A stretch of 64,000 bases of DNA from DASPHG01 sp035629775 (lineage in GTDB: Bacteria; Actinomycetota; Thermoleophilia; Solirubrobacterales; Thermoleophilaceae). Under the pieces are notes generated by a model. That model made no database searches. It was not told where the DNA came from and saw nothing but the letters and a program-made list of their open reading frames with translations. The stretch lies in the NCBI GenBank assembly GCA_035629775.1, contig DASPHG010000023.1, forward strand, positions 62,001-126,000, given 5' to 3'. The position numbers and the translations under genes were made by a program. This document shows positions 25,048 through 33,957 of the stretch, in pieces; position 1 is the first letter of the stretch, and every line of letters begins with the position of its first letter.

Positions 25048-26303
25048 CGAGCAAGCGACTAGCTGCCGCTCTCGCCCTGATCGCGGCCGGCGCGATCGCG
25101 GTCGTGCTGGCGCGCGACGACGAGCCTCCTGAGTTCATCCGCGCGCCGCCCATCGAACGCGTGATCCAGGACGACGCGATCTTCCTCCACGACCCCGCAT
25201 CGCTCGGGTCGACGCTCGACGAGATCAGAGAGCTCGGCTTCGCTCGCCTCAGGGTCACCGCGGACTGGTCGGTCCTCGCGCCTGCACCTGCCGCGCGAGA
25301 CAAGCCGGAGTTCAATGCGGCGGACCCCGCGGCGTACGACGAGCTCGAGAATCCGTTCTGGGACAACCTCGATCGGGCGGTTGTTGAAGCAAGCCGTCGC
25401 GGAATCGAGGTGATGGTCGACATCGGCTTCTGGGCACCGCTCTGGGCTGCCGAACCGGATGCCGAGGGCAGCATCGAGCGGCCGCGGACCAGAATCGACG
25501 CCGCCGAGTACGCGGACTTCGCGCGCGCCGTGGTCCAGCGCTACGGCGGTGAGCACATCCCGCCGGGCGGAGAAGCGCTGCCGCGCGTGTCGATGTTCAC
25601 GCTCTGGAACGAGCCGAACATCCCTGGGTTCTTCGAGCCGCAGTGGGAGCGCACCGGAAAGGGCCGACGGCCGGCGAGCCCACACCTGTACCGCGGGATG
25701 GTGGACGCGGCCTACCCGGCGATCAAGGAGGCGAGGCCCGACGCGACCGTCCTCGTGGGGGCGCTTGCCGCCCGCGGCTCCTACGACGAGGCGGAGCTCA
25801 GCGGGGGCGTGCCGCCGCTGCGATTCGTCCGCGAGCTCGCCTGCGTGGACGGGCGGCTCGAGCCGCTCGCACGCGACGACTGCGACCGGTTCCGGCCCGT
25901 CCGTGGCGACGGCTTCTCGATTCATCCGTACTCGTTTCGCACCCCGCCCGACGCGCCCGGGCGACGGGACAACGTCCCGATCGGCGGGCTGGGACGGCTG
26001 ATCGAGCTGCTGAAGGCCCTCGCCGCACGCGACCGGATCGACCCGAAGCTGGTCGACGTCTACATCACCGAGTTCGGTTACAAGACAGATCCGCCCGACG
26101 CCGAGGAAGGCGTCTCACCCGAGCAGCAGCGCGACTACTGGCTCCGGGCGGAGCAGATCGCGGCATCCCATCCCGAGGTCAAGATGTTCGCCCAGTTCCT
26201 GGTCCGCGATTCGGTTTGCGAAGGATGTCTGTTCTGGCCGACGGGCTACCGCTACGGGGACGGGACGCCCAAGCCGCTCATGGACGCGCTCGGGTCAGGG
26301 TGA
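25044..26303 (+). CDS. Clan-A glycoside hydrolase, exported or membrane-anchored
   Basis: 419 residues beginning with a hydrophobic signal/anchor. TIM-barrel glycosidase hallmarks: 'FARLRVTADWSVLAP', acid/base Glu in 'FTLWNEPNIPGF' (about residue 190), 'GFSIHPYSF', and candidate nucleophile Glu in 'DVYITEFGYKT' (about 343). Resembles GH5/GH39-type enzymes; exact family and substrate unknown. GTG 25044 overlaps the stop of the SGNH gene. The 3' end overlaps the convergent subtilase gene by 26 bases. Confidence 0.85.
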   Translation: MTSKRLAAALALIAAGAIAVVLARDDEPPEFIRAPPIERVIQDDAIFLHDPASLGSTLDEIRELGFARLRVTADWSVLAPAPAARDKPEFNAADPAAYDELENPFWDNLDRAVVEASRRGIEVMVDIGFWAPLWAAEPDAEGSIERPRTRIDAAEYADFARAVVQRYGGEHIPPGGEALPRVSMFTLWNEPNIPGFFEPQWERTGKGRRPASPHLYRGMVDAAYPAIKEARPDATVLVGALAARGSYDEAELSGGVPPLRFVRELACVDGRLEPLARDDCDRFRPVRGDGFSIHPYSFRTPPDAPGRRDNVPIGGLGRLIELLKALAARDRIDPKLVDVYITEFGYKTDPPDAEEGVSPEQQRDYWLRAEQIAASHPEVKMFAQFLVRDSVCEGCLFWPTGYRYGDGTPKPLMDALGSG

Positions 26304-29300
26304 TCGCCCTGCGTGTGACCGTCATGCGGCCCAGGTCGTCGCGGAACCTGACGACGAGCACGACCCGGGCGCGGTCGTCGTCGCGCATCGCGCGGCGGCC
26401 CCCCCGGGTCAGGTTCGCTCTCAAGGCGTAGGTTCCGGCGCGGCTGACCGAGCGGGTGCCCCGGGCCAGAAGCACGCGGCGCGCGATGCCGGCCTCGCCG
26501 GATGCGCCCACCAGCGAAATGCTGAACCGTCCCGGCAGCAGCGCCTTCAGTCCTGACGCGCGAAAGCCCTGACGCCTGACAAGCCGGCCGAGTCCGAGCG
26601 CGCGCAGCCGCTCGGCAAGGCCGGACAGGTCGGCCGCCATCGCGAAGTCGATCTGTTCGGTGCTCGGCAGGACCGTCCAGGCGTGAACCGCCGGGGATGG
26701 GTCGACGTTGCCGAGAGCGTCGATCGCGCGGACGGCGAGGGTGTGCGGGCCCTCTGCCATCTCGCCCAGGTCCGCCTGCGGCGCGCACGCGGACCAGGGC
26801 TCGTCGTCGGCCCTGCACTGGAACCGGCCCGCCTCCGTCGCCGCGAAAGCAAAGCGCGCTCGACGCTGACCACCGACCTCCGGCGGGCCGGCGCTGACGG
26901 ACGTGTCCGGCGGCGTGGCGTCCACCGACCAGGTGCGTGACGCCGGCGAATCATCCGCGTTCCCCGCCTGGTCGATCGCGCGCACGCTCAGCGTGTGCGA
27001 GCCGTCCGTGATCTCCGCGAGCTCCAGGGTGGACTCGCACGCCGACCACGCGTCGTCTCCCTGCCTGCACTCAAACCGCGTGCCCGCCTCCGCCGAGAAC
27101 CTGAAGGTCGCGGATCGCGAGTTGATCGCGCCCGCCGGCGCGTGCACGATCGCCGTGTCTGGCGCCGCGAGATCGATCGACCAGGTGTGTGCCGCGGGCG
27201 ATGGATCCACGTTCCCCGCCGCGTCGATCGCACGGACCCGGAGCGTGTGCCGGCCGTGGCCCACACCGGTCAGCTCGAGCGCCGGGCCACAGCCCGACCA
27301 GGCGGCGCCGTCGAGCCTGCACTCGAACCGCGCCCCCGGCTCGGCGGAGAACTCGAAGCCCGCCGAGCTCGCGCCGGTCGTGCTCGCCGGCGCCGAGACG
27401 ATCGCCGTGTCCGGCGGCGTGGCGTCCACCGACCAGGTGTGCAGCGCCGGCGAATCATCCGTGTTCCCCGTCTGGTCGATCGCGCGCACGCTCAGCGTGT
27501 GCGAGCCGCCGGCCAGCCGCGACAGCTCGGTCGCCTGGGCGCATGCCGACCACGCCCCGTCGTCGAGCTTGCATTCGAACCGGACGCCCGCCTCGGTGGC
27601 CGCGAACTCGAAGCTGGCCGACCTGGCACCGGGAACCGGTGACTGCACGGAGACGATTGACGTGTCCGGCGGGGCCGCGTCGACGGCCCAGGTGTATGAC
27701 GCCGGCGTGGGATCCACGTTCCCGAGCCCGTCGATCGCGCGGACGCCCAGGGTGTGCGTCCCGTTGCCGAGCGCCGCGAGCTCGAGCACGGAGCCGCACG
27801 CCGACCACTGATCGGCGTCGTCCAGCCTGCACTCGAACCGCGCCCCGGGCTCCGTCGAGGAGAACGTGAAGCTGGCCGACTTGGAGGCCGTAGGAGAGGC
27901 TGGGCCGGAGGCGATCTCCGTGCCCGGCGGAGTCGTGTCGATTGCCCAGGTGTGCGACGCCGGTGACGGATCCACGTTTCCGGGCGCATCGATCGCGCGC
28001 ACGCTCAGGGTGTGGGCGCCCTCGGCGAGCTCAGTCTCCTCATGAGCCGCGGCACACGGGGTCCACCCGTTCCCGTCGAGCCTGCACTCGAAGCGCACGC
28101 CCGCCTCGGTGGCCGAGAAGGCGAAGCTGGCAGACGTCGACGCCGTAAGCGACGGCGGGGCCGAGGCGATCGATGTGTCGGGCGCGTCGAAGTCCTCGAA
28201 CGCCGCGAGGTAGCCGTAGTGGAATCCGGCGACGGGGCCGTGCGCCGGATCGCCGACGAATCCGCGCAGAGGGCTCGCGAGCGTGTGGGACTGCGCTCGG
28301 CTCAGCAGCTCGTCCATGACCCCGGCGGGTGATCTGCCCGCGCACGGGCCCGCGTCGTCGTCGTGGTCCTCGCACAGCGCCGCCAGGCCGGCCACGAGCG
28401 GAGTGGCCATGCTGGTCCCCGACGCCGTCGCGTAGCCCGAGCTCGACAGGTTCTTGGGCCAGGTCGACCGGATGCACACTCCCGGAGCGGCGATCGTGTG
28501 CGCGGCACCGGCCGCCGTCTTGGCGAAGTTCGAGAAGCTCGCCGCGCGGTCATCGAGCTCGCCGAGCCGGCAGCTGGGTGCCCCACCGGTCCCGCCGCCC
28601 CTGCCGTCGCTGTCGGACAGCGCGGTTACGGTCAGCGCCTCTGGAAACGCCGCCGGCACGTCGGGAGAGGGGACGTAGTCGAAGTCCCAGCCCTCGTTTC
28701 CGGCCGCGACCACGGGCAGCACGTCGGCCGCGACCGTCTGGCACACGGCCAGGTGGAAGGGGTCGACGGTGGTCGCGCAGGTGGCGACGGGCTGGCCCGA
28801 GCCACTGAGGCTCATGTTCGCGACCTTGATGTTCTTCGCTGCGGCGTTGGCCGTGACCCAGTCGAGTCCGCAGATGATGCTCGAGAACGTGCCGCGGGCG
28901 GTCGAGTCCAGGACCTTGACCGCCCAGATCCTCGTCCCCGGTGCGACTCCGACGACACCGGCGCCGTTGTTCTTCGCCGCGATCGTCCCGGCGACGTGCG
29001 TGCCGTGCCCGTTGTCGTCGTCACTCGAGGCGCCTGGCGTGAGGCAGTTCGTCCCGTCAGAGACCTCGAGGTCCGGGTGCTCGAGATCGACGCCCGTGTC
29101 GAGCACGGCCACGGCGGCGCCGCTTCGGTGCTCGACGCTCGCGGTGGTCGCGAGACCCGCTCGCCGGAGCCCGGTCGGAACCTGGTCTCCGCCCGCGACC
29201 GGGACCTGTGCGGTCGCCTGGACGACCCTGTCCGGCACAACTCGGGCGACATCGGGATCGCGTCGGAGCTCGCGCGCCTGGCCGGGTGTCAGCGCGCCGG

Positions 29301-29529
29301 CGAAGCCTCTGAGCGCGTGCCGGAAGCGGAGGTCGGTCTCGAAGCCGAGCTTTGCCTCGCGCGTATCGGTCTCCGCGCGCACCGACTCCGCGGAGCCGTC
29401 GTAGACCACGACGTACTGCCCGGCGATCACGTTCGCGTCCGCGCTCGGCCGATCGGCCAGCGCGGGGCCGGCGGTCGCCAGCGAGGCGACCGCGAGGATT
29501 GCGCAGAGGTTCGGCTTCAGATTCGACAC
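26278..29529 (-). CDS. Secreted subtilisin-like (S8) protease with six Ig-like repeats
   Basis: About 1083 residues: signal peptide ('LCAILAVASLATAGPALA'), an I9-like propeptide ('IAGQYVVVYDG...'), then a peptidase S8 domain with Asp in 'VAVLDTGVDLEHPD' (~143), His in 'NGHGTHVAGT' (~176), the Asn region 'VVAAGNEG' and Ser in 'GTSMATP' (~371). Six ~93-residue Ig-like repeats follow ('PPDTSI...FxFSATEAGxRFECRLDxxxWSxC...HTLSVRAID'), then a basic ~110-residue C-terminal domain. The repeats probably hold the protease at a surface. The start is uncertain: GTG 29529 gives a clean signal peptide; a longer frame reaches 29613 and overlaps the divergent methyltransferase start. Confidence 0.88.
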   Translation of the reverse strand: MSNLKPNLCAILAVASLATAGPALADRPSADANVIAGQYVVVYDGSAESVRAETDTREAKLGFETDLRFRHALRGFAGALTPGQARELRRDPDVARVVPDRVVQATAQVPVAGGDQVPTGLRRAGLATTASVEHRSGAAVAVLDTGVDLEHPDLEVSDGTNCLTPGASSDDDNGHGTHVAGTIAAKNNGAGVVGVAPGTRIWAVKVLDSTARGTFSSIICGLDWVTANAAAKNIKVANMSLSGSGQPVATCATTVDPFHLAVCQTVAADVLPVVAAGNEGWDFDYVPSPDVPAAFPEALTVTALSDSDGRGGGTGGAPSCRLGELDDRAASFSNFAKTAAGAAHTIAAPGVCIRSTWPKNLSSSGYATASGTSMATPLVAGLAALCEDHDDDAGPCAGRSPAGVMDELLSRAQSHTLASPLRGFVGDPAHGPVAGFHYGYLAAFEDFDAPDTSIASAPPSLTASTSASFAFSATEAGVRFECRLDGNGWTPCAAAHEETELAEGAHTLSVRAIDAPGNVDPSPASHTWAIDTTPPGTEIASGPASPTASKSASFTFSSTEPGARFECRLDDADQWSACGSVLELAALGNGTHTLGVRAIDGLGNVDPTPASYTWAVDAAPPDTSIVSVQSPVPGARSASFEFAATEAGVRFECKLDDGAWSACAQATELSRLAGGSHTLSVRAIDQTGNTDDSPALHTWSVDATPPDTAIVSAPASTTGASSAGFEFSAEPGARFECRLDGAAWSGCGPALELTGVGHGRHTLRVRAIDAAGNVDPSPAAHTWSIDLAAPDTAIVHAPAGAINSRSATFRFSAEAGTRFECRQGDDAWSACESTLELAEITDGSHTLSVRAIDQAGNADDSPASRTWSVDATPPDTSVSAGPPEVGGQRRARFAFAATEAGRFQCRADDEPWSACAPQADLGEMAEGPHTLAVRAIDALGNVDPSPAVHAWTVLPSTEQIDFAMAADLSGLAERLRALGLGRLVRRQGFRASGLKALLPGRFSISLVGASGEAGIARRVLLARGTRSVSRAGTYALRANLTRGGRRAMRDDDRARVVLVVRFRDDLGRMTVTRRAITLTRARP

Positions 29530-29606
29530 GGGAGAGCGAAGGGCAACGGGGCCCCCCGACGGATATCGGCCTCGCGCGCGCGGGCTTGAGGGCATAGGGT
29601 CGCCCC

Positions 29607-30377
29607 ATGACACGCCTCAGTGAAATCGGGGGCCGCCGAGTGCCGTTCCTGCGCTGGTCGTTCGTACGGATGGTGCTGGGCATGAAGCGCCTGACGACCG
29701 AATGGCAGGTCGGGGACGGCCGTGAGGAGGCGCTCGGCGAGCACGTGGTCTCGACCGCGGCGCCGGGGGACCTGGGCGGTGCGATCGACGCGGTCGACCA
29801 GTTCTGTTACCGCGAGAGCTTCATGATGAACGTAGGCGACGAGAAGGGCGAGCTGCTCGACGCCGCGATCGGGCGCGCCAACCCCGGCCGCCTGCTCGAG
29901 CTCGGGACGTACTGCGGCTACAGCGCGCTGCGCACCGCCCGAGCCATGCCCGAGGGAGCGCACCTCTTCTCGATCGAGTTCAACGAGGCGAACGCCGCGG
30001 TCGCGCGCCGCATCCTCGCGCACGCCGGAGTGGACGACCGGGTCACGATCGTGGTCGGGACGCTCGGCGACGGCGGCCAGACGATCGCCGCGCTCGAGGG
30101 TGAGCATGGGTTCGCCGAAAACTCCCTGGACTTCGTGTTCATCGACCACGCGAAGGACGCCTACCTGCCGGACCTCCAGCGAATCCTTGAGCAGCGGTGG
30201 CTGCGGCCCGGGGCACGCGCCGTGGCGGACAACGTGAAGTTCCCCGGCGCGCCGGACTACCGCGACTTCATGCGCGCGGAGGAGGGAAAGGGCTGGCGGA
30301 CGACCGGGCACGAGACCCACGTCGAGTACCAATCCGTGATCAAGGACCTCGTCCTCGAGTCGGAGTACCTGGGCTAG
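29607..30377 (+). CDS. COMT-like class I O-methyltransferase
   Basis: A 256-residue SAM-dependent methyltransferase. The line-up resembles catechol O-methyltransferase closely: 'FMMNVGDEKGELLDAAI', SAM motif 'LLELGTYCGYSALR', 'LFSIEFNEANAAVARRI', metal/lysine block 'VFIDHAKDAYLPD' and 'VADNVKFPGAPDY'. Expected to use Mg2+ to methylate a catechol-type hydroxyl in the cytoplasm. A ~45-residue leader precedes the domain. It stands between exported-protein genes; no pathway partner is nearby. Confidence 0.88.
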   Translation: MTRLSEIGGRRVPFLRWSFVRMVLGMKRLTTEWQVGDGREEALGEHVVSTAAPGDLGGAIDAVDQFCYRESFMMNVGDEKGELLDAAIGRANPGRLLELGTYCGYSALRTARAMPEGAHLFSIEFNEANAAVARRILAHAGVDDRVTIVVGTLGDGGQTIAALEGEHGFAENSLDFVFIDHAKDAYLPDLQRILEQRWLRPGARAVADNVKFPGAPDYRDFMRAEEGKGWRTTGHETHVEYQSVIKDLVLESEYLG

Positions 30378-30427
30378 GGCGAGTCGGCCCCGCGCAAGTC
30401 CCCCTCGCTCGAAACGTTCGTAGGGCA

Positions 30428-32440
30428 ATGCGGATCTCCCCCGCCCTCTTGGCGTTCGCGTGCGCCGCGGCCTTCCCGGCTGCGGCCGAAGCCGCCCCGC
30501 CGCCGCCCGAGCTTCCGGAACCGAGCTACCAGAGCGTCTCGCGGGAGGTCCTGATCCCCATGGATGACGGGGTCAACCTGGCGGCGACGATCGCACTGCC
30601 GTCCGAGGACGGCGCGGAGCCGCTGCCGGGGCGATTCCCGGTCGTCGTGGGCATGACGCCGTACAGCCGCAACGGGCTCTGCGGATGCTTCGCTCCCGAT
30701 TTCTTCGCCACCCGCGGGATGGTCGGCGCGGTCGTCGACGTGCGCGGGACCGGCGGGAGCGGCGGCAACCTCGAGGGCAACTTCTTCTCGCCGCGCGAGG
30801 CGCGCGACAGCTACAACGTCATCGAATACCTCGGCACGCAGCCGTACTCCAACGGCAAGGTCGGGATGGCGGGCGGCTCATACGTGGGCATCACCCAGTA
30901 CCTGGCCGCCGAGCTGCGCCCGCCGCACCTGGCTGCGATCACGCCCGCGGTCGCGGTCAGCGACCTCTATCGCGAGGGATACACGCACGGCGGCGTGCCC
31001 AACCTGTTCTTCGACCTCCAGTACATCGCGGTCCAGGGTGCGCCCGGCGCCGCCGGGGCCAACACCGACCCGTCCCTCCTCGAGGAGACCCTGAGGGCGA
31101 AGCTCGGACAGTCGGCGGTCGGCACGATCGCCTTCGACTACCTGGAACGGCCGGACGACGACTCCTTCTACCGGGACCGCTCCCCGATCTACGACGCCGG
31201 CAAGATCCAGGTGCCGGCGCTGATCCTGGGCGGCTGGCGCGACGGGCTGCTGCGCGGAGCCCCCGAGATGTACGACCGCCTCTCACGACGCAAGGGCGTG
31301 GAAACCCGGCTGTATGTGGACCCCTGTACGCACAAGGGTTGTGGCGCGCCGCTGGCTCCGCTCACCGCGGGCGAGGGGCTCTACGACAGCGCAGCGCTCG
31401 TGTTCGAGTTTCTCGAGAAGCATCTCGCCGGCGCCGCCACCCCGGACAGGCCGGCCGTCGAGTACTACGTACAGGGCAGGAACGAGTACGAGAGCGCGAA
31501 ATCCTGGCCGCCGGCGGACGTGGGCGTCGAGCGCCTCGCGCTGGCCCCGGGCGAGCTCGGGTCAAAGGCCCCGCCGGACGCGCGGACGGCGCAGTTCGTG
31601 ACGAACCCCGTCGCCGGCTTCAGCATGGCCTTCGACCGTTTCGGAACGGTTGCGGCCAGCCCGTACGTCCCGGCCGACCAGCGCCTCGAAGGCCCGCACG
31701 GCCTCACGTTCCGAACGCCGGCGCTCGAGCGGCCGCTCTCGCTGGCAGGGCCGCTCGCGCTCCATCTGGTCGCGGCGTCGAGCGCGCCGGACACGGACTG
31801 GCACGCGAAGATCTCGGATGTGGCGCCCGACGGCACGGAGTCGATCGTCACGGACGGCGCGCTGCGCGCCTCGCACCGAGCGCTCGATCCACGGAAGTCG
31901 AGGCCCGAGCGTCCCTACCACACGCACATCGACCCGAAGCCGATCGAGCCGGACCGCTTCTACGAGTACGACGTCGAGATCTGGCCAACCGCGTACGAGC
32001 TCGCGCCCGGACACCGGCTCCAGCTGCGCCTCACCTCGACCGACCTTCCGACGCACATGCCGGGCTCGTTCGCCTTCGACCGCGACGATCCCACCGCCGC
32101 CCAGATCAACCTGCACACCCCGGCCGTGAACACGGTCAAGTTGAGCGAGAGCCACCTGCTCATGTCCGTGGCCGGCGCGGCGAAGCGATGCCGGCCGACG
32201 AAGCGCCGCTCGATGCCCGTCCGGGCGGGCCGCAGGACGACGATCCGCGTCCGCGTGACCAAGGCGGGTCAGCGAGTCCCCGGAGCTCCCGTCCGGCTCA
32301 GGGCACCCGGGGTGCGCAGGCACACCGTCGCGAACGCACGCGGCAAGGCAACCCTCCGCTTCCGCGCCGAGCGCGCTGGCCGAGCGAAGGTCAGGACGCC
32401 GCTCTGCGGCGCCCGGCTGCGTATCTCCAGGCGGACCTAG
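30428..32440 (+). CDS. Secreted CocE/PepX-type (X-Pro dipeptidyl-peptidase family) hydrolase
   Basis: 670 residues with a signal peptide ending 'AAFPAAAEAA'. Alpha/beta-hydrolase features: 'REVLIPMDDGVNLAATIALP', 'VVDVRGTGGSGGN', nucleophile Ser in 'MAGGSYVGITQYLAA' (~148), and the jelly-roll PepX C-terminal domain ('LQLRLTSTDLPTHMPGSFAFD'). An added basic ~85-residue Ig-like C-terminal module ('RAGRRTTIRVRVTKAGQRVP') is unusual for the family. ATG 30428 has AGGG just upstream. Acts on an ester or Xaa-Pro amide; substrate unknown. Confidence 0.87.
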   Translation: MRISPALLAFACAAAFPAAAEAAPPPPELPEPSYQSVSREVLIPMDDGVNLAATIALPSEDGAEPLPGRFPVVVGMTPYSRNGLCGCFAPDFFATRGMVGAVVDVRGTGGSGGNLEGNFFSPREARDSYNVIEYLGTQPYSNGKVGMAGGSYVGITQYLAAELRPPHLAAITPAVAVSDLYREGYTHGGVPNLFFDLQYIAVQGAPGAAGANTDPSLLEETLRAKLGQSAVGTIAFDYLERPDDDSFYRDRSPIYDAGKIQVPALILGGWRDGLLRGAPEMYDRLSRRKGVETRLYVDPCTHKGCGAPLAPLTAGEGLYDSAALVFEFLEKHLAGAATPDRPAVEYYVQGRNEYESAKSWPPADVGVERLALAPGELGSKAPPDARTAQFVTNPVAGFSMAFDRFGTVAASPYVPADQRLEGPHGLTFRTPALERPLSLAGPLALHLVAASSAPDTDWHAKISDVAPDGTESIVTDGALRASHRALDPRKSRPERPYHTHIDPKPIEPDRFYEYDVEIWPTAYELAPGHRLQLRLTSTDLPTHMPGSFAFDRDDPTAAQINLHTPAVNTVKLSESHLLMSVAGAAKRCRPTKRRSMPVRAGRRTTIRVRVTKAGQRVPGAPVRLRAPGVRRHTVANARGKATLRFRAERAGRAKVRTPLCGARLRISRRT

Positions 32441-32454
32441 TTCGCTGGCCGCTC

Positions 32455-33741
32455 CTACTGGATGCGCAGACAGACCACGAAGATAGTGAGCGACCAGGGG
32501 CTGGACAACGCGCCCCCGTCAGCCGTCGCTCGCCATTCGGTCGGAGCCGGGTAGCTCGCAAGCAGGCTCGCATCGTTCGAACCCGACGTGTATGCGCCAC
32601 CTCCGACGACGCGCCACCCCTCGGCGCCGTTCACGTCCGGGCAGCTCGCCTCGCCATGCTTGGTCTCCGTCTTGTTCGTCTTCGTGCTGTCATTGATGTG
32701 CCGGATCCCGGTGACCGTGAACGTCCCGTCGATGTCCTTGTGGGTGAGGCTCTCGTTTTCCACCTCCTTGCCCCTGATGCTCGCGTCTTGGACCGCCCGC
32801 TCACCAACGGAGGCACGGGCGAGCTTGAACCTAGAGACGGAGTTGTCGGCGAGCTTCCCATCGGTCACCGACAGGGCGACGAGCTTCGCGGATGTGACGG
32901 AGTTGTCGGCGAGCTCTGCCGTGGCGACCGCGGAGGTGAGGATCTCGGGGCGCGAGACCGCATTGGTGGCGATCGCCGCCCCCGTGACGGCGTCGGTCGC
33001 GAGTTTGTCGACGGTGACTGCGCCGGGGCGGATCTTGGACTGACTGACCGATTGGTCCTGGAGCTTCGACTCGGTCACGGCGCTGTTGGCGAGCTTCGCG
33101 CCGGTGACGGACAGGTCGACGAGTTTCGGTGTGGTCACGGCGAGGCTCGCGAGCTTGGCCGCCGAGACGGCGCCGTTCGCGAGCTTCAGCTCGGTGATCG
33201 AGCCGTCCCCGACGACCCCGTCCTCGAGGTGCTGAGGCCCCACAGAGCTGAGCGCGAGTTGCTCGCTGCCCACGGCGCCGTCATCGATGTGCTCTGAGTC
33301 GATCGCGTCGTGAGCGACCTTCGTGCTCGTGACCGCCCCGAATTTGAGCTTGCCGGCACTGACCGCCTCGTCGAGCAGATCGACACCCTCGACCGTCCCG
33401 TTGGCCAGGTGGCTGCCCGTGACCGCGCCCGCGGCGATCTTCGGCTCGGTCACAGACGACCCACCCAGATCGGCGGTCATGACCTGTTCGTTGACGATGT
33501 CGGATGAATCGATCTTGCCCTTCGCCTTGAACGAGAGCGCAACCTCGTTTCCCACACACGACTCCCCCTCATCGACCACACGCATGTACCCAGCCGGCTC
33601 CCCGTCCGTGCCATAACAGCCGTGGATCGTCCCGTCCGAGGCCGGGATCGCCGCGAACGTCACACCCCCAACAGCGGCGAAGAGGGCGATCGACGCGACC
33701 ACATTGGCGTAGGACAGGCGAGCACGGAGCTTGGCGAGCAC
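32455..33741 (-). CDS. Exported decapeptide-repeat protein
   Basis: 428 residues from GTG 33741 (GAAGGAG seven bases upstream). An N-terminal membrane/signal segment 'RLSYANVVASIALFAAVGG' is followed by a Cys pair region and then about 25 near-perfect ten-residue repeats of the form 'LAxxSVTxxK' (~90-350). The C-terminal ~85 residues form a Cys-containing domain ('CPDVNGAEGWRVVGGG...'). The strict 10-residue period suggests a beta-solenoid or fibre. The N-terminal pattern is one I associate with Thermoleophilia. Function unknown, probably a surface fibre. Confidence 0.82.
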   Translation of the reverse strand: MLAKLRARLSYANVVASIALFAAVGGVTFAAIPASDGTIHGCYGTDGEPAGYMRVVDEGESCVGNEVALSFKAKGKIDSSDIVNEQVMTADLGGSSVTEPKIAAGAVTGSHLANGTVEGVDLLDEAVSAGKLKFGAVTSTKVAHDAIDSEHIDDGAVGSEQLALSSVGPQHLEDGVVGDGSITELKLANGAVSAAKLASLAVTTPKLVDLSVTGAKLANSAVTESKLQDQSVSQSKIRPGAVTVDKLATDAVTGAAIATNAVSRPEILTSAVATAELADNSVTSAKLVALSVTDGKLADNSVSRFKLARASVGERAVQDASIRGKEVENESLTHKDIDGTFTVTGIRHINDSTKTNKTETKHGEASCPDVNGAEGWRVVGGGAYTSGSNDASLLASYPAPTEWRATADGGALSSPWSLTIFVVCLRIQ

Positions 33742-33759
33742 GAGGGCACTCCTTCGGTA

Positions 33760-33777
33760 GCTGTGGGAAACCACAGC
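33760..33777 (-). promoter_or_regulatory. Perfect 7-bp hairpin in the leader of the decapeptide-repeat gene
   Basis: Arms GCTGTGG/CCACAGC with a four-base loop lie three to four bases upstream of the GAAGGAG ribosome site of the gene starting at 33741. It could tune translation. The rest of the 33742-33957 gap shows nothing I recognise. Confidence 0.4.
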
Positions 33778-33957
33778 CCCTGCGCGAGCAAAACGTCGCC
33801 AAACCAAGCGCGAGCGCCGCACACACGACAGCGGGCCGCTAGGACCAACGTACATGCGATAGCGCCAACGCGCCAGCATGATCGTGGCGGCCGCCCGTCC
33901 GAACGCAGGTCGGCACCATTGCTCGCGCGGTCCGCACGTCGTACACCTGAGACTGCG

